Shown here in pieces: positions 62,476 to 64,000 of a DNA stretch of 64,000 nt. The notes under the pieces were generated by a model that saw only the letters and a list, made by a program, of their open reading frames with translations, made no database searches and was not told where the DNA came from. Source of the stretch: Mycolicibacterium sphagni (GTDB taxonomy: Bacteria; Actinomycetota; Actinomycetes; Mycobacteriales; Mycobacteriaceae); contig NZ_VBSB01000023.1 in NCBI RefSeq assembly GCF_013337765.1, positions 61,251 through 125,250 on the forward strand, in the 5' to 3' direction. Position 1 is the stretch's first letter; every line of letters begins with the position of its first letter. Position numbers and translations under genes: made by a program.

Positions 62476-62499
62476 GTAGACTACTCCTCAGACAAGTAG
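62476..62499. promoter_or_regulatory. Candidate operator before the GntR gene
   Basis: GTAG-A-CTAC (62476-62484) and CTACT (62481-62485)/AGTAG (62495-62499) inverted repeats lie 12-35 bp before the GntR-family start. Self-regulation by GntR proteins at sites like this is common. The exact site is uncertain. Confidence 0.4.
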
Positions 62500-62510
62500 A
62501 GGGGTTGGTC

Positions 62511-63188
62511 ATGGTTTCGCCTGTCTCGCAAGTGCAGCGCAGTCCGCTTGCCGCGCAAACGGCGCAGCTGTTGCTGGCGCGCATCCGGGACGGCGAATGG
62601 CCGCTGGGACACCGGCTTCCCGGTGAAACCACCCTCGCGGCGCAATTGGGCGTCGGTCGCTCGACGCTGCGCGAGGCGATCCGGGAACTGGCAGGCAAGG
62701 GCGTGCTCGACAGCCGCCAGGGCGCCGGGGTGTTCGTGACCGCGACCGAAGCCGTCGAAGACTGGGACACCATCCTGCGGCGCACGACCATCACGGCGGT
62801 GATCGAGGCACGGATCGCGATCGAAGCCGAGGCGGCCGCGTTGGCGGCGACCCGGCGCACCCCTGCCGATCTCCGCGCGATCCGCCGCACACTGACCGCG
62901 CGCGGAGTCACCGGACAGTCCATCCCCGAACATGTCGACGCCGATGCCGCATTCCACCGGGCGGTGGTCGTGGCCGCGCACAACGACGTACTGACGCAGT
63001 TGTTCGACGCGTTCCTCCCGCGGCTGCGGCTCGCGATGATCGACATGCTCAAGATCCACCCGGTGCCTGACGAAGCCGATCACGCCGCACACCAGGAACT
63101 CGCCGACTCGATCGCCGACCGCGATCCGGTCGCGGCGGCCGCCGCCAGCCGGTCGCACCTGGCGTCGCTGAAGGAGTCGTACTCGTGA
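62511..63188 (+). CDS. GntR family (FCD/FadR-type) transcriptional regulator
   Basis: 225-residue regulator. N-terminal winged HTH (residues ~10-75): AQLLLARIRDGEWPLGHRLPGETTLAAQLGVGRSTLREAIRELAGKGVL, with wing RQGAGVFV. The C-terminal helical FCD domain covers ~85-220 (EARIAIEAEAAALAATR, VDADAAFHRAVVVAAHNDVL, HQELADSIADRDP), where Asp and three His typically hold a metal and a carboxylate ligand. ATG at 62511 with GAGGGG 7 nt upstream. The last 4 bp overlap the ABC ATPase gene, so it may control that gene. Confidence 0.9.
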   Translation: MVSPVSQVQRSPLAAQTAQLLLARIRDGEWPLGHRLPGETTLAAQLGVGRSTLREAIRELAGKGVLDSRQGAGVFVTATEAVEDWDTILRRTTITAVIEARIAIEAEAAALAATRRTPADLRAIRRTLTARGVTGQSIPEHVDADAAFHRAVVVAAHNDVLTQLFDAFLPRLRLAMIDMLKIHPVPDEADHAAHQELADSIADRDPVAAAAASRSHLASLKESYS

Positions 63189-63982
63189 CGCCGGTTCTGG
63201 AACTGCGCGACGTGACCTTCCGCCGCAACGGCAAACAGATCATCGACGGTATCTCGCTGACCGTTCAGGCCGGCGAACACTGGGCGCTGTTGGGGCCCAA
63301 CGGCGCAGGCAAGAGCACACTGCTCGGGTTCTGCGCCGCGGTGACGTTTCCGACCACGGGCGCGGTGCAGATCCTCGGCAGTCAAATGGGACGCACGGAC
63401 CTGGCCGCACTGCGCCGGTCGATCGGACACGTGAATCCCCGCCACCGGCTGCAGTATTCGCTGACCGTGCGCGAGGTGGTGCTCACCGGTATCACCGCCA
63501 CCATCGACCTCCCGATGCGCTGGACACCGAGCCCGGCCGAGAGTGAGCGGGCCGACGCGATGATCGCCGCGGTGGGGATGACTCGCAAGGCCGACGACGT
63601 GTGGCCGACGCTGTCGCAGGGCGAGCGGGGCCGGGCTCTCATTGCGCGGGCGCTGGTTTCGGAACCCGATCTGCTTCTGCTGGACGAGCCGACGACGGGG
63701 CTGGATGTCGCGGCGCGCGAGCAACTGCTCGAGACCATCGACACCCTGGACCGGACGCACCCCGATGTCGCCTCGATCCTGGTGACCCATCACCTCGAAG
63801 AGTTGCCGACGACCACGACGCACGCCTTGCTGATCGCCGACGGCCGCACGGTGGCCAGCGGCCCTGCCCGCGAGACGATTTCGACGGACAACGTTACGAC
63901 GGCGTTCGCCCACCCGATCGCGGTGGGCTACGACGAGGGTCGCTGGACCGCACGGGCCAAGGCCAGCTCGATCGACGTCTAG
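63185..63982 (+). CDS. ABC transporter ATP-binding protein (orphan)
   Basis: 265-residue ABC ATPase. Walker A is LLGPNGAGKSTLLGF; signature WPTLSQGERGRALIARAL is the ModF/YbbL-like LSQGE variant; Walker B LLLLDEPTTGLD; H-loop VTHHLEEL. No permease gene is in the remaining 18 bp, so partners may be outside the window. The C-terminal ~60 residues are more variable. GTG at 63185 overlaps the GntR stop by 4 bp. The role may be export or a non-transport ABC function. Confidence 0.88.
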   Translation: MTPVLELRDVTFRRNGKQIIDGISLTVQAGEHWALLGPNGAGKSTLLGFCAAVTFPTTGAVQILGSQMGRTDLAALRRSIGHVNPRHRLQYSLTVREVVLTGITATIDLPMRWTPSPAESERADAMIAAVGMTRKADDVWPTLSQGERGRALIARALVSEPDLLLLDEPTTGLDVAAREQLLETIDTLDRTHPDVASILVTHHLEELPTTTTHALLIADGRTVASGPARETISTDNVTTAFAHPIAVGYDEGRWTARAKASSIDV

Positions 63983-64000
63983 TTGTGATGTCCAGGGAGG

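Overview
This is high-GC actinobacterial DNA that reads as a fast-growing mycobacterium (Mycolicibacterium-type). From memory, the conserved genes follow the gene order of Mycobacterium tuberculosis Rv1634 back to Rv1608c, seen here in reverse: MFS pump, uvrB, coaE-GrpB, rpsA, polA, DUF35/thiolase-like pair, pdtaR, membrane adenylate cyclase, HdeD-like protein, cydABDC, DUF2156 protein, tesB, pyk, two small membrane proteins, lgt, trpABC, trpE-associated membrane protein, trpE and bcp. No similarity search was run; all assignments come from reading motifs, lengths and context.

Layout. Positions 1-3650 hold a cut secreted protein, tRNA-Cys, a DUF899 protein, an MgtC-like protein and an MFS pump. 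3660-14850 is the information-processing core (uvrB, coaE, rpsA, polA) with small interleaved genes. 14.9-18.2 kb carries a DUF35/thiolase-like pair, a DUF167 protein and a divergent XRE regulator/methionine aminopeptidase pair sharing a palindrome. 18.2-24.2 kb is a branched-chain amino-acid ABC operon (livKHMGF) and pdtaR. 24.2-25.06 kb has a tRNA-Leu(CAA) and a gene-free stretch ending in a very strong terminator-like hairpin, a likely small-RNA locus. 25-29.4 kb holds PAP2, a lipoprotein, a nitrilase-family enzyme, agmatinase and adenylate cyclase. 29.4-35.6 kb is one co-directional run: polar amino-acid ABC importer, two-component system and a DUF2339 membrane protein. 36-42.6 kb holds the HdeD-like gene and cydABDC (cytochrome bd and its assembly transporter).

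42.6-53 kb contains a DUF4190 protein, a DUF2156 protein, tesB, pyk and gltBD (glutamate synthase). 53-62 kb contains two small membrane proteins, a 13E12/DUF222-HNH gene, lgt with a long repeat-encoded Glu/Pro/Ala tail, and the trp cluster. The window ends with bcp and a GntR-family regulator coupled to an orphan ABC ATPase.

Most of the window is conserved housekeeping DNA with tight 4-14 bp overlaps inside operons. I did not find a clearly new defence or mobile system. The points most worth a second look are the hairpin-rich non-coding stretch after tRNA-Leu, the XRE/MAP pair, the lgt repeat tail, the thiolase-like enzyme with a changed catalytic motif, the nested palindrome before cydA and the probable CTG start of cydD.
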